From contig NZ_JAMXLR010000006.1 in assembly GCF_024054565.1 (NCBI RefSeq), forward strand, positions 1 through 64,000: DNA of 64,000 nt. Direction: 5' to 3'. Every line of letters begins with the position of its first letter. Position 1 is the stretch's first letter. The position numbers and the translations under genes are program-made. The notes beneath the pieces were generated by a model that was given only the letters and a program-made list of their open reading frames with translations, was not told the origin of the DNA and made no database searches. The stretch comes from Aeoliella straminimaris. GTDB taxonomy: Bacteria > Planctomycetota > Planctomycetia > Pirellulales > Lacipirellulaceae. Shown in pieces: positions 26,643 through 35,524 of this stretch.

Positions 26643-27533
26643 CTAGTATCTACCTTTGCTGGTCCGCCACCACGCGAATAATGCCAAGATGAAACTGGCC
26701 GCCGTGGCGAAGGAGTCAGGCTCAGGCACCTCCACAGGGGTGACCGGGACTTCAGCAGACTGAACTGCCAACGTCGCCCCCAGGTGGTTACGCCACAACG
26801 TATAGTCCGCTAGGTCGACGATGCCGTCTTGATTGCCATCGGCGCCACTGCCGAGAAGGACGCTGCTACCAAATTGCTCTAGCCATAGCGCGTAGTCTTC
26901 CGCATTGACGGTGCCGTTCTCGTCGTAGTCGCCGGTGAGTTCTGGCAGGGCCTCAAAGTAGAACGTTACTTCGGCAGGCGTGAAGCGGCTATCGGGTTGG
27001 CCTGTCGTATCATCGCCGATGTACACGCGGTACTCGGCGAAGTACTCATCTCGCAGCGGCGAGGCGACCGCGTACAGGTTGTGTGTCATGCTCAGACTCC
27101 ATCGCCAGCGTGGGTTGCTGCCATCGGTGCCGAAGATCGCTTGGCCGCTCGGCGAGGCCGGGGGACGCTGATAAACCTCCAGCTCGGGCGACGCGTCGAG
27201 TTGTTCGATCCAAATCCAGGTGCCTGCCGGCGGATAGGCATCGAAGCGACCGGGGTTCCAGCCGTACTGAAAATTATAAGCGTGCTGGTTAATCGCTCCC
27301 CAGGTGCCAGCGGGGTCGAACTCGTCGCCTGCATCCAGCGGACGTAGCACGGGCGTGGCGATGGTATCGTCCACATGGACGCTGAGCACACCGGCTTCGA
27401 ACGAAATATCGGCGTGCTTCATGCCGGCCTCACCCTGGCTGACTTGCCCGCCCCCCATCATTGGCTGCACGTACGCAGCCGAAGCCCGTTGTGCGGACAG
27501 CAACAGACAGATAGCGATTGTAAAACGTATCAT
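26643..27533 (-). CDS. PEP-CTERM protein with dockerin-like repeats
   Basis: A protein of 296 residues from the ATG at 27533. Signal peptide MIRFTIAICLLLSAQRASA. The exported domain (20-200) is related to the gene upstream in the same direction: both share GMKH, 'l-x-V-H-V', ATPV, 'Q-Y-G-W', 'P-P-A-x-x-x-W-I' and 'G-D-x-T-T-G-x-P'. Then come two dockerin-type calcium loops (GDYDENGTVNAEDYALW and GNQDGIVDLADYTLW), VPEPDSFATAASF and a short basic end. Calcium-binding surface display is likely; the ligand is unknown. Confidence 0.75.
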   Translation of the reverse strand: MIRFTIAICLLLSAQRASAAYVQPMMGGGQVSQGEAGMKHADISFEAGVLSVHVDDTIATPVLRPLDAGDEFDPAGTWGAINQHAYNFQYGWNPGRFDAYPPAGTWIWIEQLDASPELEVYQRPPASPSGQAIFGTDGSNPRWRWSLSMTHNLYAVASPLRDEYFAEYRVYIGDDTTGQPDSRFTPAEVTFYFEALPELTGDYDENGTVNAEDYALWLEQFGSSVLLGSGADGNQDGIVDLADYTLWRNHLGATLAVQSAEVPVTPVEVPEPDSFATAASFILALFAWWRTSKGRY

Positions 27534-27570
27534 GGATCTCACTCTGAGTTAGAAACCATTCGGAGCAGAA

Positions 27571-27601
27571 GGGACCGCGCGGCCCTTTGCCGCGCGGTCC
27601 C
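27571..27601 (-). terminator. Strong stem-loop between two related PEP-CTERM genes
   Basis: A perfect 12-bp GC-rich stem (27571-27582 with 27590-27601) and 7-base loop. It starts 14 bases past the stop of the 28302-27616 gene and 38 bases before the start of the next. There is no T-run, so it may act as an attenuator or mRNA-stabilising hairpin instead. Confidence 0.6.
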
Positions 27602-27615
27602 CGTCACCAGGCCGA

Positions 27616-28302
27616 TCAGCCGCGAGACTTTCGCCAGCGGCAACCCACTACTGCCAACACGGCAACTCCGGCCAACGCGGCGCAGGAAGGCTCGGGCACG
27701 GGCGTGGTGAAGTACAGCGTCGTGGTCGCTGAGCCGTAACCAGCCAGCGGCTCGCCGGTCGTCGCGTCGCCCAGGTATACCTCGAAGCTCATGCTGTACT
27801 CGCCGGGCAGGTCGGCCACGTACAGATCGTGCTGCATATCGCGATCCCACTTCCAGGCTTCGGCCGCTTCGGTGTGAATCTGGTTCATGGTCCAGGACCC
27901 CATATCCATGCCCATGCCACCTTCAAAAACCCGGAACGTAGCGCCCCCTGGCATCGTGGCACCGGTTCGCTTAATCCACACGTCACTCGCAGCCGGCGGA
28001 ACGATTGGCAGCTCCTGCAGCCAACCATACTGGGCATTGAAGTAGTGGTTCTCGAGCACCTCGAACGACATGGCATAGTCGTGGCCCATGCCCGACATCA
28101 TGGTGACCGGCGTGGCAGGTGGCTCGGCCACATGCACTGCGAGGTCGGTACCGTCGAGCGAGACCAAAATGTGCTTCATGCCGTTGTTGGCGGGGTTGCC
28201 GTCGCCATTGGTCATGCCGGGCATGGGTGGCATCTGTCCCCTCGTCGTGCCGATGCAACAAGTCAGCACAACGGCAACAACACAAAATCGAATAACTGTC
28301 AT
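27616..28302 (-). CDS. PEP-CTERM protein, Met/His-rich
   Basis: A protein of 228 residues. Signal peptide MTVIRFCVVAVVLTCCIGTTRG, exported domain homologous to the neighbouring 26643-27533 protein but without its dockerin loops, then VPEPSCAALAGVAVLAVVG and basic WRKSRG. It is unusually rich in Met and His clusters (MPPMPGM, MMSGMGHDYAM, GGMGMDMGSWTMNQIH), a composition seen in copper-binding extracytoplasmic proteins. Metal binding is only an inference. Confidence 0.72.
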   Translation of the reverse strand: MTVIRFCVVAVVLTCCIGTTRGQMPPMPGMTNGDGNPANNGMKHILVSLDGTDLAVHVAEPPATPVTMMSGMGHDYAMSFEVLENHYFNAQYGWLQELPIVPPAASDVWIKRTGATMPGGATFRVFEGGMGMDMGSWTMNQIHTEAAEAWKWDRDMQHDLYVADLPGEYSMSFEVYLGDATTGEPLAGYGSATTTLYFTTPVPEPSCAALAGVAVLAVVGCRWRKSRG

Positions 28303-28344
28303 TCATCAAGACCTTATGAAATATGGAAAGCGAAACTCCATCGC

Positions 28345-29040
28345 TCATGGTTCCGCGGCGGTGCCCGGATCCCAGCGGTCGAAGCGTCGATTCCAGTCGA
28401 AAGTTTCTTCAAACGGGTGGTTCGAAACGTGACCGTCCACCCACAAATAGTTACTTGCACCCTGATGGCGATCGGCGGCAACCTCCACGGCTCCGCCCAG
28501 CTTCCAGAAGTGCGCCATGATGTGGTCGGTGGTCGAGCCCGATTCGAGCTCGCCCACCAACACAGTGCGGCTGGTGCTGGGAATGCTCTTCAGCCGCGCG
28601 TAGGTGGGGCCGCGCTCGGCACCCTCCACGTCGCCGGTCTCGGCGCTATTGAGTTCAAACCACACGTTCTTGCCGTAGCTCCACAATCGTTTGTCTTCGC
28701 GATCGTCTTCGGGACAACGATAGATGCTCTCCATCAACCCCTCCGGCACCGGGCCCATCGTGGGCTCGATGGTCGGGTCGAGGTACGGCGCGATCCGCAT
28801 GCCCCAAGTCAGTTCGCGATGGGCGAATGCCGAGTGGGTGCTGCGGGGAAACCTGCCTTGGTTGAAGTCCAAGAACAAGTGAAACGCTAAGCCGATTTGC
28901 TTGAGATTGTTCGTACAGTGAGTACGACGAGCTGCAGCGCGCGCCGATTGCACGGCCGGCAGCAACAGGGCTACCAACACGCCAACAATCGCCAACACCA
29001 CTAACAGCTCGACCAGCGTAAAGCCACGTCGAGTGAGCAT
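28345..29040 (-). CDS. Prepilin-like protein with H-X9-DG motif (DUF1559 type)
   Basis: A protein of 231 residues. It starts [26 protein letters not shown], a type IV prepilin leader with the cleavage site before Phe and Glu at +5. The helix runs on into [24 protein letters not shown], the DUF1559 opening. Near the C-terminus His-x9-Asp-Gly ([12 protein letters not shown]) is the H-X9-DG motif. DUF1559 proteins are very abundant in planctomycetes and probably assemble via type II secretion-like pseudopilins. It lies upstream of and co-directional with the two related PEP-CTERM genes. Confidence 0.85.
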   Translation of the reverse strand: MLTRRGFTLVELLVVLAIVGVLVALLLPAVQSARAAARRTHCTNNLKQIGLAFHLFLDFNQGRFPRSTHSAFAHRELTWGMRIAPYLDPTIEPTMGPVPEGLMESIYRCPEDDREDKRLWSYGKNVWFELNSAETGDVEGAERGPTYARLKSIPSTSRTVLVGELESGSTTDHIMAHFWKLGGAVEVAADRHQGASNYLWVDGHVSNHPFEETFDWNRRFDRWDPGTAAEP

Positions 29041-29140
29041 GCTGCCAATGCCTGCGCCAAGCGGCAGTATCCGCGCAGTGATTGCACACGCACGAACGCA
29101 CCGAGGCGCGGTTAGGAGAATACGGACGGAGAGTGAGAAC

Positions 29141-29761
29141 TCACGTCACCGACTTGGGCGGTGGGGTAGGGGGGGCCAAGCCCAATAGAGGCACGAGCTG
29201 TGCGTTAGTCGCCGCGATCGATTCACACGGCGCGGCATTCGTTTCACAAGGTTCGCAGGCATACGGCGCCACGGTGATCGAAAGCCACAGCTTCAACGAT
29301 CCCTGGCACGCGGCTACTTGCCAAATTGACGTGCGGGGCAGGGGGGAGCACCGCTGTTTGTCGGCCGCTTTCGAAGGCTCGTTCGGCTTGCAGCAACAGC
29401 AACAGGACGCCTTGGCGGCCGGTGCGGGGGACGCACAGCAGGAGCCCGCCGCCGGCGGAGTCGACTCGATCCAAGGTCGCACGTCGTGCCCTTCGCTCAG
29501 TGCCAACTGCAGCACTTCCTCCGGCGGTCGCACTGCTTCGCTGCGAGCTCATTCCAGGCGCTGGGCCATGGTGTGGCAGCAGCAGTTGGTCCAACAGACA
29601 TCGGCCGAATTGCACCCGCAGCCGCAGATTTCGCAGGGAAAACGCTCAGACGACAGCCGGGCGAGCTGCGGCCGCGGTAGCGGCACACCCGTTGCCGCGG
29701 CCGCAAAGGCCACCAGCAACAGTGCGGCAATCGGTCGACGTTGGCGAAGCAACCAGGGCAT
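29141..29761 (-). pseudogene. Cysteine-rich exported protein gene interrupted by in-frame TGA
   Basis: Two open pieces in the same frame (29761-29549 and 29548-29141) are separated by one TGA at 29549-29551. Upstream: hydrophobic leader (RRPIAALLLVAFAAAATG) then a Cys-rich part (CEICGCGCNSADVCWTNCCCHTMAQRLE). Downstream the reading goes on sensibly as ARSEAVRPPEEVLQLALSEGHDV, then a CCCCC cluster and further Cys pairs. The helix 'QRLE-x-ARSEAV' continues naturally with Trp (TGG to TGA). A nonsense mutation or sequencing error is most likely; stop-codon readthrough or selenocysteine is less so. Confidence 0.6.
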
Positions 29762-29937
29762 GGCGAGGCGGGTGAGCAACTTGGGTACAGAATCCCATAT
29801 TCTCGACTATTTCACGCTCGCCTGCCACCAATCGCAGTGCGGCAGATTGTCGCACCTGCAGCCCACATCGTGGCGTGCGGCATGGTATAAATGAAGTTCT
29901 GCCAGATTCATCCCGCACTGTTTCACGAGTCTTTATT

Positions 29938-30945
29938 GTGTCCTACTTCTCACGATCCGCACATACGTTGATCCTGCTTTCTTTGCTCACCACCGTGGCG
30001 TCTGCCCAGCGGCGGAATCCGTTGCTGCAAGGCGCACCCGACCCAACCGCCGTGGCCGCCGTGGACGAAGCCGGGCAGACCGCTTACTACGTGGCCGCTA
30101 CCGGCCGGGGAGTGCAACTGCTCAAGAGTACCGACCTGAAGAAGTGGCGCCGTGTTGGGCGAGTGTTCGACGACGCCGTACCCGAGTGGGCTCAACGTGA
30201 AATACCTGGATCCAGCGGCATCTGGGCTCCCGATCTGAGCTATCACGACGGATTGTACTACCTGTACTACAGCGTATCGACCATGGGCAGCCAGACCTCG
30301 GTGATCGGCCTGGCCGTGAACAAAGCCATCGATCCGGAGAGCCCCGACTACAAATGGGAAGATCGCGGACTGGTGATTGAGTCGTCGCCCGAAACCACCA
30401 ACTTCAACGCCATCGATCCGGCGCTACTGGTCGACCAGGACGGCCGCTGGTTGTTGTATTGGGGCTCGCACTGGACGGGCCTGAAAGTCGTGGAAGTCGA
30501 CCCTGCGACAGGCAAACCAAAGCCCGATGCCGAGATCATTCCGGTAGCGGCTCGCCCCGATACACGCTCGCACGCCATCGAAGCGCCGTTCGCCCTCTTC
30601 CACGACGGCTATTACTACCTGTTTGTGTCGTGGGATGCGTGCTGCGATGGGGCCCGCAGCACCTACAATATTCGTGTGGGACGCAGCCGTAACGCCACTG
30701 GCCAGTTTAAGGATGCCGAAGGCAAGTCGATGCTCGAAGGGGGTGGCACACTGGTGATCGAAAGCAGCGATCGCTGGCGCGGCCCCGGACACAATGGCAT
30801 GCTGACCACCGATGATGGGCAGTGGATGGTGCTGCACACGTACGACGTCGAAAACTTGCGTGCCCAGCGCATCCTGCAGATCCGCCCGCTCACGTGGACC
30901 GAAGCGGGGTGGCCCCAGGTGGGCGAGCCCGTGGCGACGCCCTAG
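29938..30945 (+). CDS. Secreted GH43-family glycosidase (arabinanase-like)
   Basis: About 335 residues from the GTG at 29938, which puts the start just before a clean signal peptide (SAHTLILLSLLTTVASA). The five-bladed beta-propeller triad is visible: Asp35 in GAPDPTAV, Asp160 in FNAIDPALL and Glu215 in AIEAPFALF. Typical blade strands are IWAPDLSYHDGLYYLYYS and DGYYYLFVSWDACCDGARST. The GSHWTGL and RGPGHNGM segments match the endo-1,5-alpha-L-arabinanase branch. It is likely extracytoplasmic degradation of plant or algal arabinans. Confidence 0.88.
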   Translation: MSYFSRSAHTLILLSLLTTVASAQRRNPLLQGAPDPTAVAAVDEAGQTAYYVAATGRGVQLLKSTDLKKWRRVGRVFDDAVPEWAQREIPGSSGIWAPDLSYHDGLYYLYYSVSTMGSQTSVIGLAVNKAIDPESPDYKWEDRGLVIESSPETTNFNAIDPALLVDQDGRWLLYWGSHWTGLKVVEVDPATGKPKPDAEIIPVAARPDTRSHAIEAPFALFHDGYYYLFVSWDACCDGARSTYNIRVGRSRNATGQFKDAEGKSMLEGGGTLVIESSDRWRGPGHNGMLTTDDGQWMVLHTYDVENLRAQRILQIRPLTWTEAGWPQVGEPVATP

Positions 30946-30978
30946 CTTCACAGCTCACTTGGCAGCAGTTTGCCTGCG

Positions 30979-33567
30979 TTACCTCCACAACGGGGTGTAG
31001 CGATCAATTTGCGCCGTTCGCTTGGGTGTCGCTGGCCCCAAGGCCACGGCCAGCCACCCATCGTCCACCACCAACTGGGTGATCATCAGCCCGGCGAGCC
31101 GCGGGTCGTCGGCAAACTTGGTCCCCACCGCCAGATTGCTGTCCTCCGGAAACACTTTGCCGAAGATGGTCTGCAGCCGAATGCGCTGCGAGTTCCGCAT
31201 GCTGCCTTCCAGGTAGGGCCCCGCACTGTGCTCGAACCGCGCGACCAGCCCATCGGCCTGCGGCGTGTAGTACAGGTGCACGGTAAAGTCGCGGATCGAC
31301 CGACCTCGCACCACCAGCTCGCGAACCCGCCAGGCGAGGTGCAGTTTGCCATCGGTCAGTTCGAACGTAACCGGCGTCTGGTCGGCAAACTCGATCACCG
31401 TTTCGCGGGCGTCGTCGTCCAACTTTTCGCCCGACAACTTGGGGGCGAACCTCTGCAGCCGCGCGGTGAACTGCTCGGCGGTGAGTCGCTCACCCGCCAG
31501 GTTCAGTGCTCCCACCAGGTTGGTGAGCGCCGACTGATGCAGTTGCACACTGGCCAGGCTGTCGGATGGCGCCCGCGGCCGAGGCGAGTGCGACGTGAGC
31601 GACGTGCCATGCAACAGGCGAGCGCGGGCAATCAGTCGCTGCTCGGTGGTTCGCATCTCGACAGGCTCGATCGATACCCCCCCGTCGGCCAGCGGGTCGG
31701 TGACACGACTTTTCCACTCGCGCAGTGCCCGATCGGCCGCCGTATGCACCGTGGTGCTCATTTCCTGCTCGACGCGATCGCGGGCCTTCATCGACACTTC
31801 GCGCTGCGCCCGCCCGCGACGCTCGGAAAACGCACCGGCTGCCTTCGAACGAACCACTCCGCCGATGATGGGCAGCACATCGTAGCTACTGCGGGCGTTG
31901 ACGAAACGGCTTACGCTGTTGGCATCGGAAACCACCCGGCCGAAGCGCAGGCCCTGCGGATCGATCACCACCTGCTGCCGCGCGGCGAAGTTGGTGGTGC
32001 CGTTGGTTCGCACACGAACGGTTCGCTCGAAGGCGATGGTCTGCGAGTCGGCGTGCCCCATGACCTCCAACCCTAGCCGCCAGGCCTGCGGATCGGGCAG
32101 CAGCGTCACGCTGGTCTCCGATTGCGTGGTCGCCCGGCCGCTGACGGGAGTGCCGAGGATGCGGTCTCGCACCGGTTCGGTGCGAGGCTCGGATGGCGGT
32201 AGCAAGCGATTCACCAGTTCCTTGCTAATCGCAATGCGGGCGTTGGCGTTGCGGTACTGATCGGCCATGGTCTCGGCCAGCTGCTGCCTGCCGGCGCTGC
32301 CCGATTGCGAAAGCTGGGCCATTCGCACGGCGAGTACCCGACCGTTGGCCTCGGTGGGGGCACTCTCGTACTGCTCGACTTCGCTGAGCAATTGGTCGAG
32401 CTTCACGGGGGTGTGGAGCGATACCGGTGCTGCATGCCCACTGTATCGAGCCATCGAGGCATTGGCCAAGGCGACGCGACCCACCGGCGGAGTCTTCAGG
32501 TCGGCTACCACATGCCACAACGCGATGCGGCGCCACATCGCGTACCGAGTTCGACGCAGACGCGTCGCCAACCCTGGGGCGTCGGTCGTCTCGGCCATCC
32601 GCCCAGCCTGATCAGATAAGCAGGCCAGGCGATCAATCACGTCCGCCTCGGTCACGCATGCCGGCAACTCGCCAGTAGCCAGCATGTCGATCCACTGCAG
32701 CGACTCGAGCGCCCACTCCTGGCACTCAGGCACCACTGCCAGTTGCCGCAGCATCGCCACCAGCGAAATCGGGTCGGCGACCATGGGCTCGCGCTCCGCA
32801 TGGTCGTAGCTCGACTCCAACAGCGGCCGCATCGCCAGCAACACCCGCTCTTCCCACCCCTGTTGGCGGTCCGCAAGTTCGCGCGTGGTCTGCGAACGCG
32901 GTAGCATCGCCAATCGTTCACCTGGGCGGGTGAGCATCGGACCGTACAGCAACGAGGGGGGCGAGGCGTACCGCTGCGAGGCAATCGCCTGCTGCATCGG
33001 ATCGCCGGCTCGGAACCACTGGTGCAACGCCGACTGCGAGGTGGCGTACCAGCCTTGCACGTGAGGCGGCCCCAGCAGCGACCAGGCGGGATGCCCACCA
33101 TCGAGGCTCTGCAGCTTGCTGAACCACGGACGTAGCGACGGATCGAGCGACTCGAGCGAGAACCTTGGCTCGGCCGGCAATTCGCGCGCCGCCAGGTGGT
33201 CGCTCGGGCTTTCCACGACCTGCAGGAACGTCGGGTCTTTCAGCAACTGGCGAACCAGGGGGTCTTCCGCCACGGGAAACTGCGAGACCAGCAGCGGATC
33301 GACCGTGGGCTGCACCTTCGCACTCGCCTGCTGCACCGACAGTTGCGCTGGTAGCTGCATCCAGCGATAACGCGGGGGGGAGTCGGCCGCCAGCGAATTC
33401 GCCAGCGCCAGTTGGTGCGAAGGTCGGCCGACCAGCCGAGGAGTTGAGGTGCGACGCGGGGCGTCCGGCTGCCAGGTGTCGATCGTAACCCAAACCACGA
33501 TCATGACGAATGCCGTAAGCATCCAGCGATCGTGTGTGGTGCGTATTGGTGTGTGATTGCCAACCAT
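30979..33567 (-). CDS. Large hypothetical secreted or membrane-anchored protein
   Basis: A protein of 862 residues with GGAGG nine bases before the ATG. There is one N-terminal hydrophobic segment (WMLTAFVMIVVWVTIDTW, about 15-32), an anchor or uncleaved signal. The rest is soluble, Gln/Arg-rich and mostly helical to about residue 430. A beta-richer domain with ERTVRVRTNGTTNFAARQQVVIDPQGL (about 510-540) follows, and a charged C-terminal half. No catalytic motif is recognised. It converges with the GH43 gene, with 33 bases between. Confidence 0.6.
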   Translation of the reverse strand: MVGNHTPIRTTHDRWMLTAFVMIVVWVTIDTWQPDAPRRTSTPRLVGRPSHQLALANSLAADSPPRYRWMQLPAQLSVQQASAKVQPTVDPLLVSQFPVAEDPLVRQLLKDPTFLQVVESPSDHLAARELPAEPRFSLESLDPSLRPWFSKLQSLDGGHPAWSLLGPPHVQGWYATSQSALHQWFRAGDPMQQAIASQRYASPPSLLYGPMLTRPGERLAMLPRSQTTRELADRQQGWEERVLLAMRPLLESSYDHAEREPMVADPISLVAMLRQLAVVPECQEWALESLQWIDMLATGELPACVTEADVIDRLACLSDQAGRMAETTDAPGLATRLRRTRYAMWRRIALWHVVADLKTPPVGRVALANASMARYSGHAAPVSLHTPVKLDQLLSEVEQYESAPTEANGRVLAVRMAQLSQSGSAGRQQLAETMADQYRNANARIAISKELVNRLLPPSEPRTEPVRDRILGTPVSGRATTQSETSVTLLPDPQAWRLGLEVMGHADSQTIAFERTVRVRTNGTTNFAARQQVVIDPQGLRFGRVVSDANSVSRFVNARSSYDVLPIIGGVVRSKAAGAFSERRGRAQREVSMKARDRVEQEMSTTVHTAADRALREWKSRVTDPLADGGVSIEPVEMRTTEQRLIARARLLHGTSLTSHSPRPRAPSDSLASVQLHQSALTNLVGALNLAGERLTAEQFTARLQRFAPKLSGEKLDDDARETVIEFADQTPVTFELTDGKLHLAWRVRELVVRGRSIRDFTVHLYYTPQADGLVARFEHSAGPYLEGSMRNSQRIRLQTIFGKVFPEDSNLAVGTKFADDPRLAGLMITQLVVDDGWLAVALGPATPKRTAQIDRYTPLWR

Positions 33568-33783
33568 GGCGCGACGCCTCCTGCGTCGATTCCTACGTAG
33601 CTCCCTAAATCCAGGTCAGATTCACTCTCACGTACCGCTAGCAGCACTCCGACCATCCCGTCTGAGGATTTAAATTCGGTGGTCTAGGCAATATGATTGA
33701 GCGCCATCCGGCAAGCTGCACGAATTAGAGAAAGACTGACGAGTGATCCTCGACACAAACGCTGCAACCTGACCCCCTGAAAA

Positions 33784-34194
33784 TTGATTGTGGATACTCA
33801 CCTGATACGAATTTTCGCCATTGCCGGCGGCGGCGCCGTCGGGGCGCTGCTGCGCTACGGCGTGGCGGTACTCGCCGTCCACACGCTGGGCGACAGGTTT
33901 CCTTATGGCGTACTGATCGCGAACCTGCTGGGCTGCTTCTTGATTGGCCTGCTGATGCACGAGGCCCTGGTAGAAGGCAAGTGGCTGCCCGTGACCAGCC
34001 ATGTGGCGGTGACCATCGGCTTCCTCGGAGCCCTGACCACTTTCTCCACGTTTAGCTACGACACCTTGCGACTGATCGAATTGGGACGACCGCTGGCGGC
34101 CGCGACAAACGTGCTCGCCAATTGTGTGCTGGGCATCGCCGCGTGCTGGCTCGGCGGACACGTCGGTTCGATGATTGAGAAGTCCGTCCAATAA
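33784..34194 (+). CDS. crcB: Fluoride exporter CrcB/Fluc
   Basis: A protein of 136 residues, four transmembrane helices. The start is TTG at 33784 or GTG at 33790; no ATG is available. GGGAVGALLRY, 'P-Y-G-v-L-I-A-N-L-L-G-C-F-L-I-G' and GFLGALTTFSTFS are the three family hallmarks. The last includes the central Na+-site TTFST and the pore Phe pair. It forms an antiparallel dual-topology dimer that exports F-. Its stop overlaps the bidirectional stem-loop serving the convergent Hsp20 gene. Confidence 0.92.
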   Translation: MIVDTHLIRIFAIAGGGAVGALLRYGVAVLAVHTLGDRFPYGVLIANLLGCFLIGLLMHEALVEGKWLPVTSHVAVTIGFLGALTTFSTFSYDTLRLIELGRPLAAATNVLANCVLGIAACWLGGHVGSMIEKSVQ

Positions 34195-34230
34195 AAAACG
34201 CGACCGCACCCCAAACAGGGGCGCGGCCGC
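34193..34230 (-). terminator. Intrinsic terminator of the Hsp20 gene
   Basis: A 13-bp stem (34200-34212 with 34218-34230) and AAACA loop. On the minus strand the two plus-strand mismatches become G-U pairs and the stem is followed by GCG and six T. It lies 28 bases beyond the stop at 34259 and just past the end of the convergent crcB. Confidence 0.85.
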
Positions 34231-34258
34231 GCGGCATAGAAGTCGCCGTTTTCTAGTG

Positions 34259-34693
34259 TTACGCCGTCTTCACTTCAATCCGCTTCGGCTGCAGCTCGGG
34301 CCGCTTGCCGATGGATACTCGCAGCACGCCATTGCTCAAGGTCGCCTCGATGGTTTCGGGGTCGACCGTCTCGGGCAGCGACACCGTACGGGTTACCTTG
34401 CCGTAACCTCGTTCGCTGTGCCATAGCGTGCCTTCGTACTCCGGCGACTTGCGCTCGAGAGTCAGTGATAGGCGGCCCTTGTCGAAGGTGATATCGACGT
34501 CATCCAGCGTCACGCCCGGTGCGTCGACCTCCATGTGCAGGTGCTCCTTGCCTTCCCAGATCGAGGCCGGAGCCCGCCAGGCGGCGCCCCGGGAGCTGAC
34601 CGGACCAAAGAACTGGTCGACCAGCGAGTCGACCTCGGCCATGGCCACAGGGAAGATGTTTTGAAGACGGTTGTTGGTTTGAGTGGCTTTCAT
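34259..34693 (-). CDS. Small heat-shock protein, Hsp20/alpha-crystallin family
   Basis: A protein of 144 residues from the ATG at 34693 (GGAGG upstream). The alpha-crystallin domain (about 45-135) opens with WRAPASIWEGKEHLHMEVDAPGV and ends with LSNGVLRVSIGK, including the 'A-x-x-x-n-G-v-L' motif. It has a short C-terminal tail. It is an ATP-independent holdase that keeps unfolding proteins soluble in the cytosol. No CIRCE-like element was spotted upstream. Confidence 0.92.
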   Translation of the reverse strand: MKATQTNNRLQNIFPVAMAEVDSLVDQFFGPVSSRGAAWRAPASIWEGKEHLHMEVDAPGVTLDDVDITFDKGRLSLTLERKSPEYEGTLWHSERGYGKVTRTVSLPETVDPETIEATLSNGVLRVSIGKRPELQPKRIEVKTA

Positions 34694-34922
34694 CGTACTT
34701 ACCTCCACTAACTGAGAATTGAGAACTGGCGAACCAGCGTACCGGCGGTTGCGGTGGTGTCGGCAGGCCCGACGACCATGCCAGTAGAGAAAGCAAGTGG
34801 AATGCCAAACACCCCACCATCATCGCAAGTCGCCAAATGACAACGACTTACGAAAACAACCATTTAGGCCGCCACGCCGGAGGATGCCAAATCGGCAGCT
34901 TCAACCCGCCCCCAGGCCTGTA

Positions 34923-35480
34923 TCAGATGATAGCGAAGACGCCAATTTGGCAGTCTTCGCGAGTGACCACGTAGGAGCCCATGAACGTCACCGCGGGGCG
35001 ATCTTCGCCCGAGATTTCGACCGCCAAATCGAGCTTCGCTTGGCCCTTCTCGGCGTACATCTCGGCGAAGTGCTGCTCAGCCAGCGGATCGACTGTCAGG
35101 CAGCAGGCGGTGACGCGGCTAGTGGCCACAGGCCGGTGGTATTTAATGCTGCTGCGGCGAATGACGATGTTGCCGGAGGTCTCCAGGCGACGCAGCAGCA
35201 AGTACATGGTTCCCCAGCCGGCAATGGTGCACAAAGCATTGAGGCTACCAGCGAAGGCCGTCTGCTGATGATTGTGATTCAGTTCCAGCGGCATCGAGAC
35301 CGCCAGGCGGCGGTCGAGGTGTTCGGATACCTGCATCGCCATCTGGGCGCACATAGGAATGTCGCGATCCAGCACCTGCTGCAAATCTGCCAGGTGAGCG
35401 GCGGGGATTTCCGATGGTGTGGGAGTGATACCGGGCACAGGGCGAAGTGTCTCGGAATGGGAGGACTTGGTCGTGGCCAT
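34923..35480 (-). CDS. YiiD C-terminal-type thioesterase (hotdog fold)
   Basis: A protein of 185 residues. The core MPLELNHNHQQTAFAGSLNALCTIAGWGTMYLLLRR followed by NIVIRRSSIKYHRPV matches the stand-alone YiiD_C thioesterase family of hotdog proteins. In these the 'N-h-n-x-x-T-A-F-G-G-S' block builds the acyl-CoA pocket. The N-terminal 35 residues are Pro-rich and probably disordered. Substrate is unknown; it presumably hydrolyses acyl-thioesters in the cytosol. Confidence 0.75.
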   Translation of the reverse strand: MATTKSSHSETLRPVPGITPTPSEIPAAHLADLQQVLDRDIPMCAQMAMQVSEHLDRRLAVSMPLELNHNHQQTAFAGSLNALCTIAGWGTMYLLLRRLETSGNIVIRRSSIKYHRPVATSRVTACCLTVDPLAEQHFAEMYAEKGQAKLDLAVEISGEDRPAVTFMGSYVVTREDCQIGVFAII

Positions 35481-35524
35481 TCTACCGAACTCGGTGGTTT
35501 TCTGCTAACGATAGCCACTGCGGA

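Noticed and set aside
29549..29551. TGA as a selenocysteine codon
   Set aside because: No convincing hairpin directly after the codon was seen and no Sec machinery is in the window; a Trp-to-stop change is simpler. Kept only as an alternative in the finding.
33738..33783. Possible fluoride riboswitch before crcB (CGAG-loop-CTCG, then ACAAACGCTGC...CTGA)
   Set aside because: The layout is reminiscent, but the conserved GATGG is absent and no closing P1 helix can be formed upstream. A covariance-model search against the crcB motif would decide it.
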